This document shows positions 1-11,748 of a stretch of 64,000 bases of DNA, in pieces. The position numbers and the translations under genes are program-made. The notes below the pieces were generated by a model. That model was given only the letters and a program-made list of their open reading frames with translations. It did not search any database and was not told the DNA's origin. The stretch's first letter is position 1. The number at the start of each line of letters is the position of its first letter. The stretch spans positions 372,001 through 436,000 of the forward strand of contig CBFFRP010000199.1 in the NCBI GenBank assembly GCA_965644295.1, given 5' to 3'. This DNA is from Paraphysomonas bandaiensis (taxonomy: Eukaryota > Chrysophyceae).

Positions 1-100
1 TGATCTAACTATTCCGTTGTGCATGATAGTTATGTTCTATATTGTTGTTCATAATTTTCACTCTATCGTGTTCATTACTTACACTCTAATAATCACAACA

Positions 101-1254
101 TTATTTTACTATTATAAAGATCAATTCTTTATTAGACTCCTTTAGTGGGAGCGATAGCGACATGCAATTAGTAGCAAATCTATCTCTCATTCCTAATGCT
201 ACTCTTCTCAGTACCTTTTCATTCTGCTCGACACTCTCAGAGGTGGTATTCAAACCTGGAGTGCGGTAACTATCCACATGCAATCTAACTTTTGGTACGA
301 CACCATTCTGTGGACAGTCTGGGCGGAATGGATGCGCCTGTAATTCCGCATGATTTACAACTATACCAGTCGATAATCTATCCCTCAGACATAGATTATG
401 TAGCTAGCAACGGACTTTAAAAATTTTCACCATAGCTCTGATGGTAAGACGCTCTAAAGGTGCTACAAGAATGCGCCACCTAGTCAGTACTGCTATAAGC
501 AACACTATAACGTATATTGCTACGCATTATTACCTACTGGTCATCATTCCGAAAGCTCTTTCGATGACCTGTCGTCCTTTGGATAAATAAAGATTGAATA
601 AATCTTCTCGAGTATTGACTCCATGTGCCCCTTCAAATGGACACAGTAAACAAGGCATCAGGCTGTATGCCGCATCTCCAACAAAGAAGTTCCCTTCAGA
701 GACTTTGAATTCATCGTCTTTGCAGCGCTGCCAGAATCGCGATTTCCTTATGGCACATCCATCCGCAGTTGCACCCTTATGACCTACATTTACGTACAAG
801 AACTCGTCGTTGTAATCAGCTACTCCTTGCATATTCAAAGCGTAGAACGACTTGTAACAGCGATAAGGACGGGCATTTCGAACTCCAGCTGGAAGTTTGA
901 TATGAACAAGTAACCCATCAATTCCACCGAGACACTCATCCTGGAGATGGAGACATTCTGAAGAGACCCTTATATTCCTCCGGAGATAGCTGAGAAATGT
1001 ACTTTTCCGCAGCTTCCCGGCAAAAATTTAAGTCAGATCTATTTCTAGACTTTTCCTTCATGATTTCCTCTGCTTCATCTACTGTCGATGCCTCTCCATT
1101 TTCTATCATGCTCAATTATCTGCTGCTTCTTGTAATCGCGTAATTCTTTCGGATTTTCTTTACAATAGCGATGAAATAACTCCCCTCTCCGGTCAGCTTC
1201 ATCGAATAAATACATAAGCCTGTCATGTCGACTACTTGTTGGGAAGATATTCAT
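101..1254 (-). mobile_element. PIF/Harbinger DDE transposase relic (pseudogene)
   Basis: Decayed transposase on the minus strand. A run from about 983 down to 530 holds the DDE_Tnp_4 landmarks: GGIDG with the first catalytic Asp, VGHKGATAD, VGDAAY with the second Asp, and VIERAFG with the Glu. The frame stops after GMMTSR at 530, but a GT-AG intron of about 50 nt would join it to WRILVAPLE, the usual next block, so the source element was probably spliced. That exon then meets one in-frame TAG just before the conserved LHN motif near 410, and the frame continues to 101. Upstream, a helix-rich N-terminal part (ATG near 1254) lies in shifted frames with a stop at 1075. The stop and frameshifts make it inactive. 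No terminal repeats were identified. Family assignment is from motifs and is firm; exact borders are not. Confidence 0.8.
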
Positions 1255-1586
1255 GTCTCAATCATCTATAATGGTCACTGTGTATCCACACTTTAAGAGG
1301 TTAATATTGTAACGTGTGTTTCTATATGTTACTGTTTTGTCGTTTTTTTGAGGTTTTCAGGCCTGGTCTGAATAAAGACCGCGGGCCTTAGTTTCCTCTG
1401 CGTTGGTCTGTGTGAGGATGAAGGATTTCTTTCCTTATAAGCGTGCAGTGGACACAAAGTGACTACTTGCCACTGACAGCTACTGTTCTGATGCTGTATC
1501 AAGTCATTGAAAGTGATTTATTTGTGCTTGACTGAGGCTATATCTGGATATAAGATAGTAGATATATAGCACTACAGGTACCTGTG
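1255..1586. other. Intergenic, rhomboid gene upstream region
   Basis: No coding signal or recognisable RNA is visible. The stretch separates the transposase relic from the rhomboid start and presumably holds that gene's promoter. Confidence 0.4.
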
Positions 1587-2990
1587 ATGCTCCCTGGACT
1601 ACAGCAGGGTCGAAGAACGACTTATGATGATGACGATGATGAAATTGAGCTCGGAAATCATCAGTCTCAGTCTCAGTCCCAGTCTCATTCTCGTATTCAG
1701 AGGTTTGTCAAGCGCAGGCAGGGATATACCCCAGCAGACCCGGATGATGAACCAGTAATATTAACAGAAAATGAGCGGAGGGTTATTTCTCTAACAGAGA
1801 GAAGCATTCGAGCAAGTAGTTCCTGTCGTCAATTATTTACACTATCTACACTGATTATTGTTGTCCAGGTAAAGCGTAAGATAGTATTATTTTGATTTAC
1901 TCTGATTTTTATTGCATCAGATTGGTGTACTGATATGGATTTATCGCAAGGACGGATTCGTATCATTCGAAGAGAACCCCATGTTTGGACCTTCTGCCTA
2001 CACTCTGGTAAGTCGTGGTTGTAATATTTATCTTGCATTATGATTTACTATCCATTATATGCTTCAAGGTAAAGTATGGGGCCAAGCAATATGGATATAT
2101 TCTTTTGAAAGAGCAATGGTGGCGTTTAGTGTCCCCAATATTTCTACACGCCGGAGTAATTCATATTTTTTCCAATGTGTACATACAGGTATACAGAAAT
2201 CTATAATAATTTTTACCTAAACATTGTCGCAGTGGCGGGTTGGGTCATATTTATATTTACTGTGGGGTTCTGTGCCCTGGCTCTTGATATACTTCTTATC
2301 TGGAGTGTATGGGAACATACTTAGGTGAGATATTTCTGGTTTCGTGTACGTGAATGATGATATGGGTTAGCTGCATATCTCATCCAGATGATGTTGGAGT
2401 TGGAAGTAGTGGTTCGCTAATGGGGATTCTGGCAGCCTGGGTTGTGTTTATCATATACACCTGGTTCGTATTTCTGAAGTCGTATAAATATTTACTGCGT
2501 TTAATAGTGCCATTGCAGGAATCAGATACCAGAGGAGCTGAAGAGTGATAGAAATTCGCAGCTGTGCTCGGTTCTTTTTGCTATCACAGTCACGGTATGC
2601 ACACTGTTTAAGCAAGCTTATATGAAGCCAAACTACTGCCCATGTCTTTGGATTCGTTTGACGTGGTATTTTATTGCAGCTACTACTGTCAATTGTAGAG
2701 TTCATAGATGGCTCTGCCCATCTGGGCGGTGCACTACAGGGTGCACTTCTTGCAATGTGCTTCTTAAGTGATGAAATACAGAGCACTTGCTGCAAGGTAC
2801 TGTAGTCCTATCTAATCATCATCTATAACGTTTTTTGCAGTGGTGTATACGCTTACTGTCGCTTGGATTGAGTGTAGCCTCTTTTTTAGTGACGATTGAT
2901 TATATGCTAAGGCATATAGAACCATCTAGAGATATAATGGAACAGCTAGAAAGTGGTCCGCCAGAAGATGACCAGTATCAACAGTACTAA
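1587..2990 (+). CDS. Rhomboid-family intramembrane serine protease
   Basis: Eight exons (1587-1868, 1921-2007, 2069-2188, 2233-2324, 2371-2463, 2519-2594, 2680-2796, 2841-2990) give 338 residues in frame. Rhomboids cut transmembrane segments of membrane substrates using a Ser-His dyad inside the bilayer. Visible family marks, in order, are a cytosolic acidic and Gln/Ser-rich N-terminus, the first membrane helix (LSTLIIVV), NPMFGPS, WWRLVSPIFLHAGVIHI, the WG..PWLLIYFLSGVYGN block, GSSGSLMG with the nucleophile near Ser207, and SAHLGG with His264. The layout matches the eukaryotic secretase type (iRhom/RHBDL/plant RBL) with an extra N-terminal helix. The active site is intact, so this is not an iRhom. 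An upstream in-frame GTG at 1584 is not a likely start; ATG at 1587 was chosen. Subcellular site (Golgi or plasma membrane) is inferred from the class. Confidence 0.92.
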
Positions 2991-3271
2991 CGTCTAACGT
3001 GGTATTTTCTGGTATATTTTACGACGATTGGAAATTAGCCTGTGTTGTCTGCATGTTGGACTAAAATACTCTAATTAATGTGAAGACGTAGACGATAAAT
3101 ATAAATTGCAATTCTGGAAGACGGAAGACTAATATAATTTTCACATCCCATTGTTAATCTGGTAATCAATCGGTTGTATTAAGCAATTGCGCAGAATACA
3201 GATACTGCTAATATATATAACAATAACTAATAACAGCTATGTATACATGAAGCTAAAACGAATATACTCTA

Positions 3272-4421
3272 CTATGGAGTCAGGGCATCAAGTATCAGCA
3301 AAAAAAAGGCCAGTCCAACAATAAATGCTACAGTAGTTACTTGAAATGACTTCGATCGCTGCACCGTTAGAAGTAGCTGTTCATCTGTTTCTTGCACATG
3401 AGCGGTTGCTGCCTTGCTCGCGTCGTGAACATCCTCTACCATTTCCGCTTGAGTCCTCAGGACCGAAACAAATTCATTTAGCATGTCAAAAACGCCTGTT
3501 ATGGTATGTTCAATCTGCATAGCTTCCTGAAGGTCATCACTGAACTTCTCAGACATTTGTTTACTCTCGGCTAATAAAGCCTCACGGTGTTTGGATGCAA
3601 ACGAATTGTACTCTTTCATTTTGCTAGGTGCTGCAATCTCGGAGGTGTAGCGGTCTGCGAACCCAGGGTTTTGAATCGATGTCGAATCCGTACGGTCCGT
3701 CACAGTGGCCGGCTTTAATACCACACGTGAATTTTTTCCTTTAGAGCTTTCTTCTTTGGAATCTATAACTTCATTATCTTTGATAGGTGTAAGAGATCGA
3801 CTCCGCTTGTGCTGAAATAATTTGAATGGGGAAGCTGAGTACTTGGCGTGCAGGTTACGCATCAGCTGACAAGCCTTCGTGAACCGCTGCAAACACTGAA
3901 CTATTGATCAGTACACATAAAAACTAACAAGATTGTGCTCACATCCAAGAGAAATGTCACGATACAAGTGAAGTGTTCGGCAGATTGTTGGCTGGCGTGG
4001 GTGCCGTGGTTACGCTTTAAATCGTTTACCTCTGTTGTCCAGCCGATTGCAAACACAGTAATTTCTTGGTCTACCCTCTTTCTTTCCTCATCAGACATGT
4101 GGTCTGTCCTGTTAGACGATTAGGCATTACAACTAATGTAACAAAAACGAAAGATGACTGCATACCTGAGAAGCCCGTTATGATGAAAATTAACGTAACT
4201 GTCATGCAGCTTAAGTATTTTAGATTCCATTTCTCGAAGCTTTTTCAACTACAGTGCATTTCACATAAGTAAATAGTGCTAACAGTTAACGGCAGTACCA
4301 TATCTCCCGCCTGTATAATGGACGGAGTGGCGGATACACGCGGCTTACTAGGCCTCTCCTGGTGGTCAACCTGCTGCTCAGCCGCTCTCACAAATGATCG
4401 AAACTCCGAAGTACAGTCCAT
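3272..4421 (-). CDS. Syntaxin-18/Ufe1-like Qa-SNARE
   Basis: Four exons on the minus strand (4421-4299, 4248-4166, 4108-3943, 3886-3272) encode 328 residues. Syntaxin 18 is the ER Qa-SNARE that receives Golgi-to-ER COPI vesicles with the Dsl1/NRZ tether. The N-terminal half has the helical syntaxin-18 pattern, including MSDEERKRVDQEITVF, and a helix running into RFTKACQLMRNLHAKYS. A long disordered linker follows, then a SNARE helix (roughly residues 240-300) and a single C-terminal anchor (AFIVGLAFFLLILD) with a short lumenal tail. The joined exons align along the whole family, which supports the splice choices. The gene is divergent from the SET gene with 290 bp between start codons, so they may share a promoter. 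The SNARE core is weakly conserved, so the subfamily is likely rather than certain. Confidence 0.8.
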
Positions 4422-4593
4422 ACTTTGGCAAGTCGTACAGCAGTAGTGTCACATTGGTAGGATGAGTGTGATTCTATCACTGCACATTACAGTAGCTACA
4501 ATATGCTAGCAGTCACCGCAGCAGTGTACTGTATATCTTGGTATACTGCGATATGTACACCGGCATGTTAACACTTGTCTATGCAGTATTCGG

Positions 4594-4603
4594 CGGTATA
4601 CCG
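4594..4603. promoter_or_regulatory. Palindromic CGGTATACCG promoter motif
   Basis: Perfect 10-bp palindrome in the 290-bp bidirectional promoter between the syntaxin and SET genes. Closely related sequences recur upstream of several other genes here. Function is inferred. Confidence 0.4.
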
Positions 4604-4711
4604 TGTGTAGTGTAGTATGATGTTTTTATGAGATGGCAGTCAGTCAGTCAGTCGGTCTGCAGAGAAGTCAGAACATAACACCCGCCCGCCCCTCCAGAAT
4701 CTATCCGCACC

Positions 4712-6513
4712 ATGTCACAGCCCGTGGAAGATACGCCACTAGACACTGAAGCAGATACGGTTTCATCCGCTGCGGGCAAATCCCGTAAGAAGAACCGCTC
4801 CCGCAGAAAGAAGAAAGCCCCTGCAAGCGGCCTACCCACAGGCCAATCTCTGTCCCCCGCCTTCACTGCGTGCTCTACACACTTCAGAGTCGTCCAGGAG
4901 GAACGAAGGGGGAGATGTGCGTATGCGAAAGAGAAGATTGCTGCAGGGGAGTGTGTGTTACGTGAGAAGCCGTACGCTCTACGGGCCAATGGAGCCTCAA
5001 TGTGTGCAACCTGTGGATGCATACCGGAGGAAAAAGAGACATCTCTTAGGGTTAATATTGGTGACTTTGTTTTTTTTTGCTCAGAGACATGCATGGAGGA
5101 ATACTCATCTGTGAATCCTGAGATAGTGGGTTTGATTAATACTATCAAGGATTCTGCTGCTGTCCACAATTGCGACGTGGACTTGCTCTTTATTACATTT
5201 CACATCTTACGCCATATACACAGCTATTCTGATAACCTAGAAAATGACTTGTTTGTTGATTACGCTGATTATATGCAGTCTACGGCCGCTGGATTTATGG
5301 CACAACTGTCTCATTGTGATCAGCAAAATTCTAGTTGGGTAGCTTCTGTACGTGCTGCTGCAGTACACGTATTAGAATCAGGCGCTGCTAGCTGGCTCCT
5401 TTCTAATTGTTCCGTAGAATGTGCTTCTGACATGGCAATAGGCGTGGCCTCTCGTGTCAATGTCAATTCCTATGGAGTGGTGGCGGACGTACTCGGTACA
5501 CGCAAAGTGTGTGGCTTCGGTGCATTTCCCATTGCTGCCATGCTATTCAACCACAGTTGTGCCCCGAATATCGCCAATGTGTTTGTTGATGGGCGGATGG
5601 AGTATCGCACACTGCGAGAAATATCAGCTGGAGAGGAACTGTGTGTTTCATACATAGATTGCACTCAGAGTCTACATTTACGCAGGGATTCTCTCCTGAA
5701 AACCAAATTTTTTATGTGCCACTGCTCACGATGCTCCGCGCACGATATGGCTCTGGAAAGTACCGTAACATGTAAAGCACCTACAGAAACAGCAATAGCA
5801 ACGAGTGTTCTTGCAGACCTCATGCTTGAGGGATTATACTGTTCTGACTGCGGTACTAGTACTTGACTTTAGCTATGCCTTTATTCAGTTCACTGGTCTG
5901 CATGTATGCAGGCCCAGCTGGTGTAGTAGTGTGCTTTGAACCCTCAAATAAAGAAGGCGAAAGTCCATACCGTTGCGTAGTGTGCGGGAAGCAGGTTGGT
6001 CTTTTAGCTAATTGTGAAGTTGTTTTGATAACCATGTAGGGGCCGGCGGGATCGGAGCGAGTTAATGCCATTGCTGCAGATAGTTGGAAGGCGGTGTCTC
6101 GATCTCTCGGGCCAGGATTGGCCCCTAATCAAGCACTGCTTTCAATTGAGCGATGGATGGTTGAGTTTGACCCAGGGTTCACGCAGCCAATATCGGGGCT
6201 TTCAACTACGCAACAGCGTCGCGTGCGCCTCGCTCACGGCATTCCCCTACAGCTACACCCAGCACATTACCTATTCATCGATGTTAATGTTGCATACTTC
6301 AATGCCTTAATGACGTCGGGCCATGATGACCTGCGTTCACTCTCTCGATTGAAGATAGGGCATGATATCATGTCCAACACTGTACCAGATCGTGTACCGG
6401 AAAAAGCCGTCTATGAGTTGATGTATGCGGAAGCAATAGAGTCATTCCTAAAGAAAAATTTACCTAAAAAGACTGCCCAGGTAGTAACTGTGTATGCATG
6501 TGACAATGTCTAA
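4712..6513 (+). CDS. SMYD-like SET-domain protein lysine methyltransferase
   Basis: Three exons (4712-5852, 5912-5994, 6040-6513) encode 565 residues. SMYD-type enzymes transfer methyl from SAM to lysines of histone or non-histone proteins. After a basic, likely disordered N-terminus (Lys/Arg run near residue 25-40), a split SET domain begins (RGRCAYAKEKIAAGE). It is interrupted by a cysteine cluster (CATCGC then FFCSETC), a reduced MYND-like zinc finger. The SET core has LFNHSCAPN, the SAM-binding NHSC motif, followed by GEELCVSYID. A post-SET zinc cluster (CHCSRC) follows, and exon 2 adds two further Cys pairs (CSDC and CVVC), as in SMYD proteins. The C-terminal part is helical (TPR-like in the family) and carries no obvious motif. 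Both introns are phase-consistent. Substrate cannot be deduced. Confidence 0.87.
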
Positions 6514-7149
6514 CATATTGGTTAATATAGTCCTGGCGCAAAGAAATGTACAGTTTACGAGATAGTGCTGCCTTATGCAAGTATGTTCTCTTTTATTTGG
6601 AATGATCTACTAATAACTCATTGATTGTTTGTTTCAGGTGCATATTACATATTCCGTAGAATTGAACATCAGTAATAAAACAAAGCTGCTGAACATCGTT
6701 TTTCTGCAATATGGATGAGGTACTAAAATTCGCTGTTTTGTAGTATTACACATGAGATAGCTACCAATTCGTGCTCTACAGGGTACCATACCAATTTGCT
6801 ACAACAGAATTGAAAAGTATGTATTGTTCTCCTACCATGTGTTTTGGGTACTTGACTTTAAAGCTGTAACTTAAATTATGAACAATACATACTTTTGTGT
6901 TACTTATTACTTATTGTAGTAAAAAATTGAAATCAAGGAATGTAAGTAGCAACACATTTTCTAGTAGTATCTACTATATCACTTGATTATAATTGGCGCT
7001 GTACGCCAGTTTTGCTAATTGGTTGCCATGAAAATGAACGTACACTCGTCATAACGGTGCTGCTTAGCCGGTTATGTACCCCAAATCCCAAAGGGCGTCC
7101 CCCTGACATATCCCTTCTGTGCTTCAATAGAGAGCTTCTCCTTTACATA

Positions 7150-7208
7150 CAAGAACGAAAGTTGTCGCACCTTCTTGGTGCTTGCGGCGGCGACACATAA
7201 GCAGCTTC
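7150..7208 (-). repeat. Interspersed repeat family B, fragment (reverse)
   Basis: The reverse complement contains the block with core GCAAGCACCAAG and a following gtgcgac...ctttcgttct. The same block occurs near 10515, 44218 and 48905. Only this block is preserved. Confidence 0.55.
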
Positions 7209-7784
7209 GACACAGTCTTGACTTGAAGAAGGAAGGATGTCACTGACTATATTCATGACAGTTGCCTTCTTGTAGTTTGGGACGCCTGCCCGTCAACCAC
7301 TAGTAGAGGAAGTCGCCATACTTGATGTCCTCTTTACTATTAACAATACAATAGCTATATAATTAACATGTTAGCTACTATATAATCAATGATCAAGATT
7401 CGTATGCAATAATTTAGGCAGGCACCAGTGCATAAATACCCTGATTTTTAGGATCCTAGATACATTGATTACTGATTACTGTATATTTACGTGCAATACA
7501 GAACTGAAAACCTCATATTTATAGTGTTCACCACTTTCAGCAGCAGCACCAGCAGATGTAGAGTATATTCGTATACTGTATCTGTATCTGCCTGTATCAT
7601 AGCACTGGGCTGCATGTTTATCACACAGAGTTATGAATGTTCTGCAGGCGATACTTACTCCACCATGCCATAAGCTCTACTCCAATAAGTCCATTGAAAA
7701 TACATGCGTATATGCATTCGTTTCTTTGAATAAACCTCTTCTCTGATTCTCTATTAATATAAGACCCTCTCAGTGAATCCGTTA

Positions 7785-7830
7785 ATACACATACACACAC
7801 ACATACACACACACACATATACATATACAT
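7785..7830. repeat. CA/TA-rich microsatellite
   Basis: Imperfect (AC)n passing into (ATAC)n about 125 bp before the PH-TIPE start codon. Confidence 0.85.
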
Positions 7831-7953
7831 AGATAAGATGTCTGGAGAGGAAGAGTAGTGGAAATAGACTCTAATTCACGTGTATCGGTTATCATCATAT
7901 AACAGTTAAGAGTGTGCTACTAAGTTTAATATACTATCCGCAAAACACTGATA

Positions 7954-9139
7954 ATGACCACTACTGTCCTAGCTGAGGGCTATCTCGACAAAGCGGTAGG
8001 TGTTAATGAGTCCGTGTATATATAGTCATGTGTATCGTTTATTTAACAGGGAAAGTATGCGAAATCATGGAAGCGGCGATGGTTCGTCCTTACAACCAAC
8101 TCGTTGGCTTATTTTGATGACGAATTAAAGAGTGAAACAAAGGGCCGTGTGTTTCTTTCTACCAGCACCAGTGTGTCGGATATCAGTGAAACCCGTGGCA
8201 TTGTCACCAAGAGTTCACGTTATAGCTTCAGTATAACATCAACAGGAAATAATGGCGATATACATCATGATATTGAAGTTTCGACCGACAATCGTGACAC
8301 CATAAATAAGTGGCGTGATCTGTTACTACGTAAGAAATCGTGAATATAAACCGCCATTATTCCGTGAAACTGTGATGTAGGTGCGGTAGCAGAACAAACA
8401 TCCAGCGACAGTGATGATGATCTTGTTATCGTTGATGGTGAACAGATTCCAACTGAAGCTGTAATGGAGGGTCGACCTGCGCTCTCCACAAACGCACGTA
8501 TTCAACGGTTCGTCGTTTCGAAACTGGCGACATCTAGTGCTGGCCAAGATCTTATGACTCGTGCTGTTGGTAGTGATATCAAGACCGTTATAGACTGCTT
8601 CATAGCTGCAGTGGCCAAATGTAAGTACGCGCAGCCTTTTTGTTGAAATGCAGTAGTTTTGCTGACCCATTACTCGAGTAGTTGCGGGTGATTCGTCAGC
8701 TGCAGTCATGAAAGAACATTGTCTCAAGCTTGCATGTAAGCTAATGGTTCTCTTCAATGATGGTGCTATTAGCAGAGAAGAAATGACAAATGTCGACTAT
8801 CAACTTCAACGCATTATGGGCACTGTGATGAGGTGTATATGGCGACCGCCAGCTGTGTCAGAAGACGAGTCGCTGAGCTCAGATTCAGCGAACACGCTGG
8901 ATGCGAATATTGCACATTTACAGGGACTTCTGAATGATTTTCACAACTCAACTATTCCACTTCTGTCGAAACATATGAGCGTCAAAAACAGCAGTCGGCT
9001 AACTGATGTAACGAACTTCTTTACGAATAAAGAGTTTTTGTCTGCGCTATTTTCTTCAAGAGATTTTGCACCGGAGCGACAGAATTTAAAAGCCTCATCC
9101 AAACATATGTATGATAGTCGAAACATAAACAGTAAGTAG
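7954..9139 (+). CDS. PH domain fused to a TNFAIP8 (TIPE/DUF758)-like domain
   Basis: Four exons (7954-7995, 8050-8329, 8381-8620, 8682-9139) join in frame to 339 residues. Residues about 6-108 form a pleckstrin-homology domain: start EGYLDKAGK, then SWKRRWFVLTTNSLAYF, then the C-terminal helix with its Trp (INKWRDLLLR). An acidic linker (SSDSDDDLVIVDGE) follows. From about residue 148 the protein matches the TNFAIP8 fold, with NARIQRFVVSKLATSSAG, a helix with DIKTVIDCFIAAVAK, and LLNDFHNSTIPLLSKHMS followed by TDVTNFFTNKEFLSALF, the family's C-terminal helices. TIPE proteins are phosphoinositide-binding cargo carriers in animals, so a PH domain in front would give two lipid-binding modules. 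No other TIPE block is missing. The function as a phosphoinositide-signalling factor is inferred. The Ser/Asp-rich insert around SEDESLSSDS is lineage-specific. Confidence 0.8.
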
Positions 9140-9249
9140 TTCGTAGCTTATTGCTGTGATACTTGACGTGTACTGATGAAATTCGAAATGTAATATGCAG
9201 GGTTATCATTTTAATTCACTTGAATTGTAGTATGGTATATTTGTAATTG

Positions 9250-9395
9250 ATAAACCTCATCCAAAAATATGTATTATCGAAATATAGGCAATAAACAGTT
9301 GGTGGCAAGTTGCTGTGGTAATTGATGTAGTAGTACATGCAGTAAGCAGTGTACACCGATGAAATTCGAAATGTGATATGCAGTGCTCTCACTGT
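9250..9395 (+). repeat. Degenerate direct duplicate of the PH-TIPE gene 3' end
   Basis: This stretch repeats, with gaps, the last coding bases and 3' flank of the preceding gene (about 9095-9210). Shared pieces include cctcatccaaa, tatgtat, gaaatataggcaataaacag and gatgaaattcgaaatg. It is a local tandem duplication. Confidence 0.6.
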
Positions 9396-9702
9396 TTCAC
9401 ATTATTTGCTAAAATGGTTCCGATAATAACGGCTTAATGGGAGGCATTCCTCTACACAAGTATTTTTCCTTTATTATAGAAACCATAAAATAAATTGGGC
9501 TTCAGGAATACATTTGAGTAACTTCTGATTTCTGACAAGGTCTTATGATGATAGGTATTCTTAATTGGGTTAGTATATTTAAAGCAGACACTGCTGCTTT
9601 CTGATTTTTTAAAGTTGTAAATGAAATGGTGTATAATTTTGATACTTTTCGATGTATTATGAAATGATGAGTTATACCTCAAAAACCAGAGTTGCTACTT
9701 AG

Positions 9703-10423
9703 CAGGGCCAGTCAATTGGATTGCAATATAATATTGCAAATATTTATTTTGCTTGCTACAATATATTTTTGATTATTATTTTAGCAAAATGTATTTCTCA
9801 TGCTAGTGTGTCTTGATTAATATGCTTGATTAATCACAAACTACTCTTCATAATTACTATTATAACATCGAGCAATTATGATAACTACCTGCAACAAAGA
9901 ACACTACTCATGTTCAATATTAGAATTCGAACTGTATCTGTCAAGCTATTCGCCAGATATAAACTCCAAAACTGATTAAATTGATGCTGCTATCCTCATC
10001 CAAATATGTTTTTCTTGTGATATGTAATAGAATGCCTTGCTAAACAGTCTATAAGCAAGATGCCAGTAACATGATCGCCATATCTGCTCAAACTATAATA
10101 CCAAACTACTATTCGATTCCAAACAATTCGTTTGCTATTATCACTTTAACAGTATAGCTCCAGCGGGCTGATCATAAGTATGAGGGCGACAGTGATGAAG
10201 AGGTGGAACATTTAGAGTACTAGTTGCTGCATAGTTATTAGGTTTTCGCCATCATGTTGTAACCTCTACTAACTAGTTACTACCGATCGAGCTTATTTCT
10301 GCTTCTTAGCGCCCAATATATATATTGCAACATATTAAAAATTATTATTGGTCTTGAAAATATTATGATTATTATTGTTTTTAATTTCTCTTGGCAATGT
10401 ATATACATTGTTGACTGGACCTG
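9703..10423. mobile_element. hAT-like element, family 2, with TIRs and 8-bp target duplication
   Basis: The left end reads CAGGGCCAGTCAAT and the right end is its inverted counterpart (TTGACTGGACCTG). The flanks carry an 8-bp near-duplication, ctacttag at 9695-9702 and ctgcttag at 10424-10431. CAGGG ends and 8-bp duplications are hallmarks of hAT transposons. Inside, near 10170-10222, an open stretch ends in the acidic tail EGDSDEEVEHLEY, possibly the C-terminus of a lost transposase. Most of the interior is AT-rich and non-coding. Confidence 0.65.
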
Positions 10424-10438
10424 CTGCTTAGTAGAGAG

Positions 10439-10678
10439 TGAATGTCCTATTTTTAGCAGAATAGGCGTTTAAGAGTCCGTGCTTAACTCTGATATCCTTC
10501 TATTGAACGCAAGCACCAAGGTGCAAACCGCTTTCGCTCTATCACTCAAAGCAAACGCAGTGAGCAAGCAGAACATCTAGTGACTTCAGGATTTTGAGTC
10601 CTTCAGGTGAACAGCCCGGATTCAGCAGGCAGCCCAATACCCCGGATGCCCTTGAGGTGGGCCTATTCCCGGGTACTG
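10439..10678 (+). repeat. Interspersed repeat family B, copy 2
   Basis: Begins TGAATGTCCTATTTTTAGCA with AATAGGCGTTTAA, then has the GCAAGCACCAAGGTG block, an agcccggattcagcaggcagccc block and cccttgaggtgggc. These blocks recur in the same order at 44077-44511. It lies directly after the hAT-like element. Confidence 0.6.
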
Positions 10679-11748
10679 GACATCATTGGATTCAACAAAT
10701 ATTACACTATGCAGGAGACTTCTAGTTTGCTGTGAATGATATACCTGCAAGTTGTGTGAGGGCATATATGTAGCAGGCTTGCATAGCAATAAATTTGCAA
10801 TTATTTCGTGGGAAGTATTCAACAATAATATTTGTAACTACAACGTTGTCTTCAATTATCCAATTATTGATATTTTTATTATATTTAATAAATTTGAATA
10901 CCGATATCTATTTTCTAGGTAATATGACCTCATACCCATTTATTCATTCGTGAATCAATTTTTCCAAAGGCTTTAAACTCTATGAACGGACCTTGTTTTT
11001 CAAGTCAAGATGGTTAATACATGACGAGTAATAGGCATGAATATGTGTGAACAAAAATACTGCCTTCTGCTATTCTTTCTTGGATAGTTGCTTTTATAGT
11101 TTCACTAGTACGGTGAGTATAGCACTTCATCTTTTCTATACTCAAACATGAACACTTCAGCTAAAAAGTATAAAGAGGTTGATCTCGAGGAGATAGCAGT
11201 CGTTTGGTAGACACCAAGTCAGTCATACCTCTGTAATGGAGGACACGCTTCATGAAGTAAATAGTTTTCAGCTTTTGAGAAATATAAATTAACTTCTTCA
11301 CTGGCTCTCCGAAGCACAACATTCTTTAGCTAATGATAGTGTCAGCATCAGATCATTGACTCTGATGCCTTCCCGGAAGGGTTGCTATAAACAAGTGCTG
11401 AAGTCCACCAAAAAACATAATATAAAGAATTATCCTATAAAAACAGCGATATATGAATCCCAGTGATCTCATTCGCAGAGTCCTGTTGAAGAGTGTTATG
11501 TTGTGTACCATGTGTTGGAGGAAGGACTGCACGACGTAGAGTGGTGATTGGCTAATGTCATAGTGGTTCTATTTTTGTATTGGCATCCACACAAGTGTGT
11601 ACTCCACTGTATTTTGCTCTGTATGTGGACCAGTATGTATATCGATGCATGGGCATCACAGTGATATATGCATGAGTATATCACAGGCATGCATAGAGCA
11701 AACCTATTGTGCTTGAGCTGATCACCTTCTCGTCTCACTCACAAAATA
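10679..11748. other. Intergenic AT-rich DNA before NOC3
   Basis: No coding frame of convincing composition on either strand and no RNA recognised. The last 300 bp presumably contain the NOC3 promoter. Confidence 0.4.

Larger units (their letters stand above)
6514..7953. other. Intergenic AT-rich region
   Basis: No gene could be supported. It includes the 3' flank of the SET gene, a small reverse copy of repeat family B near 7150-7208, a CA-rich microsatellite near 7785-7830, and the presumed promoter of the PH-TIPE gene. Confidence 0.5.

Noticed and set aside
4648-5169. 173-codon frame opposite the SET gene start
   Set aside because: Antisense shadow; no family resemblance.
10490-10560. Possible tRNA or pol III gene in the GCAAGCACCAAGGTG block
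   Set aside because: No cloverleaf or A/B box could be traced, and the block belongs to repeat family B.
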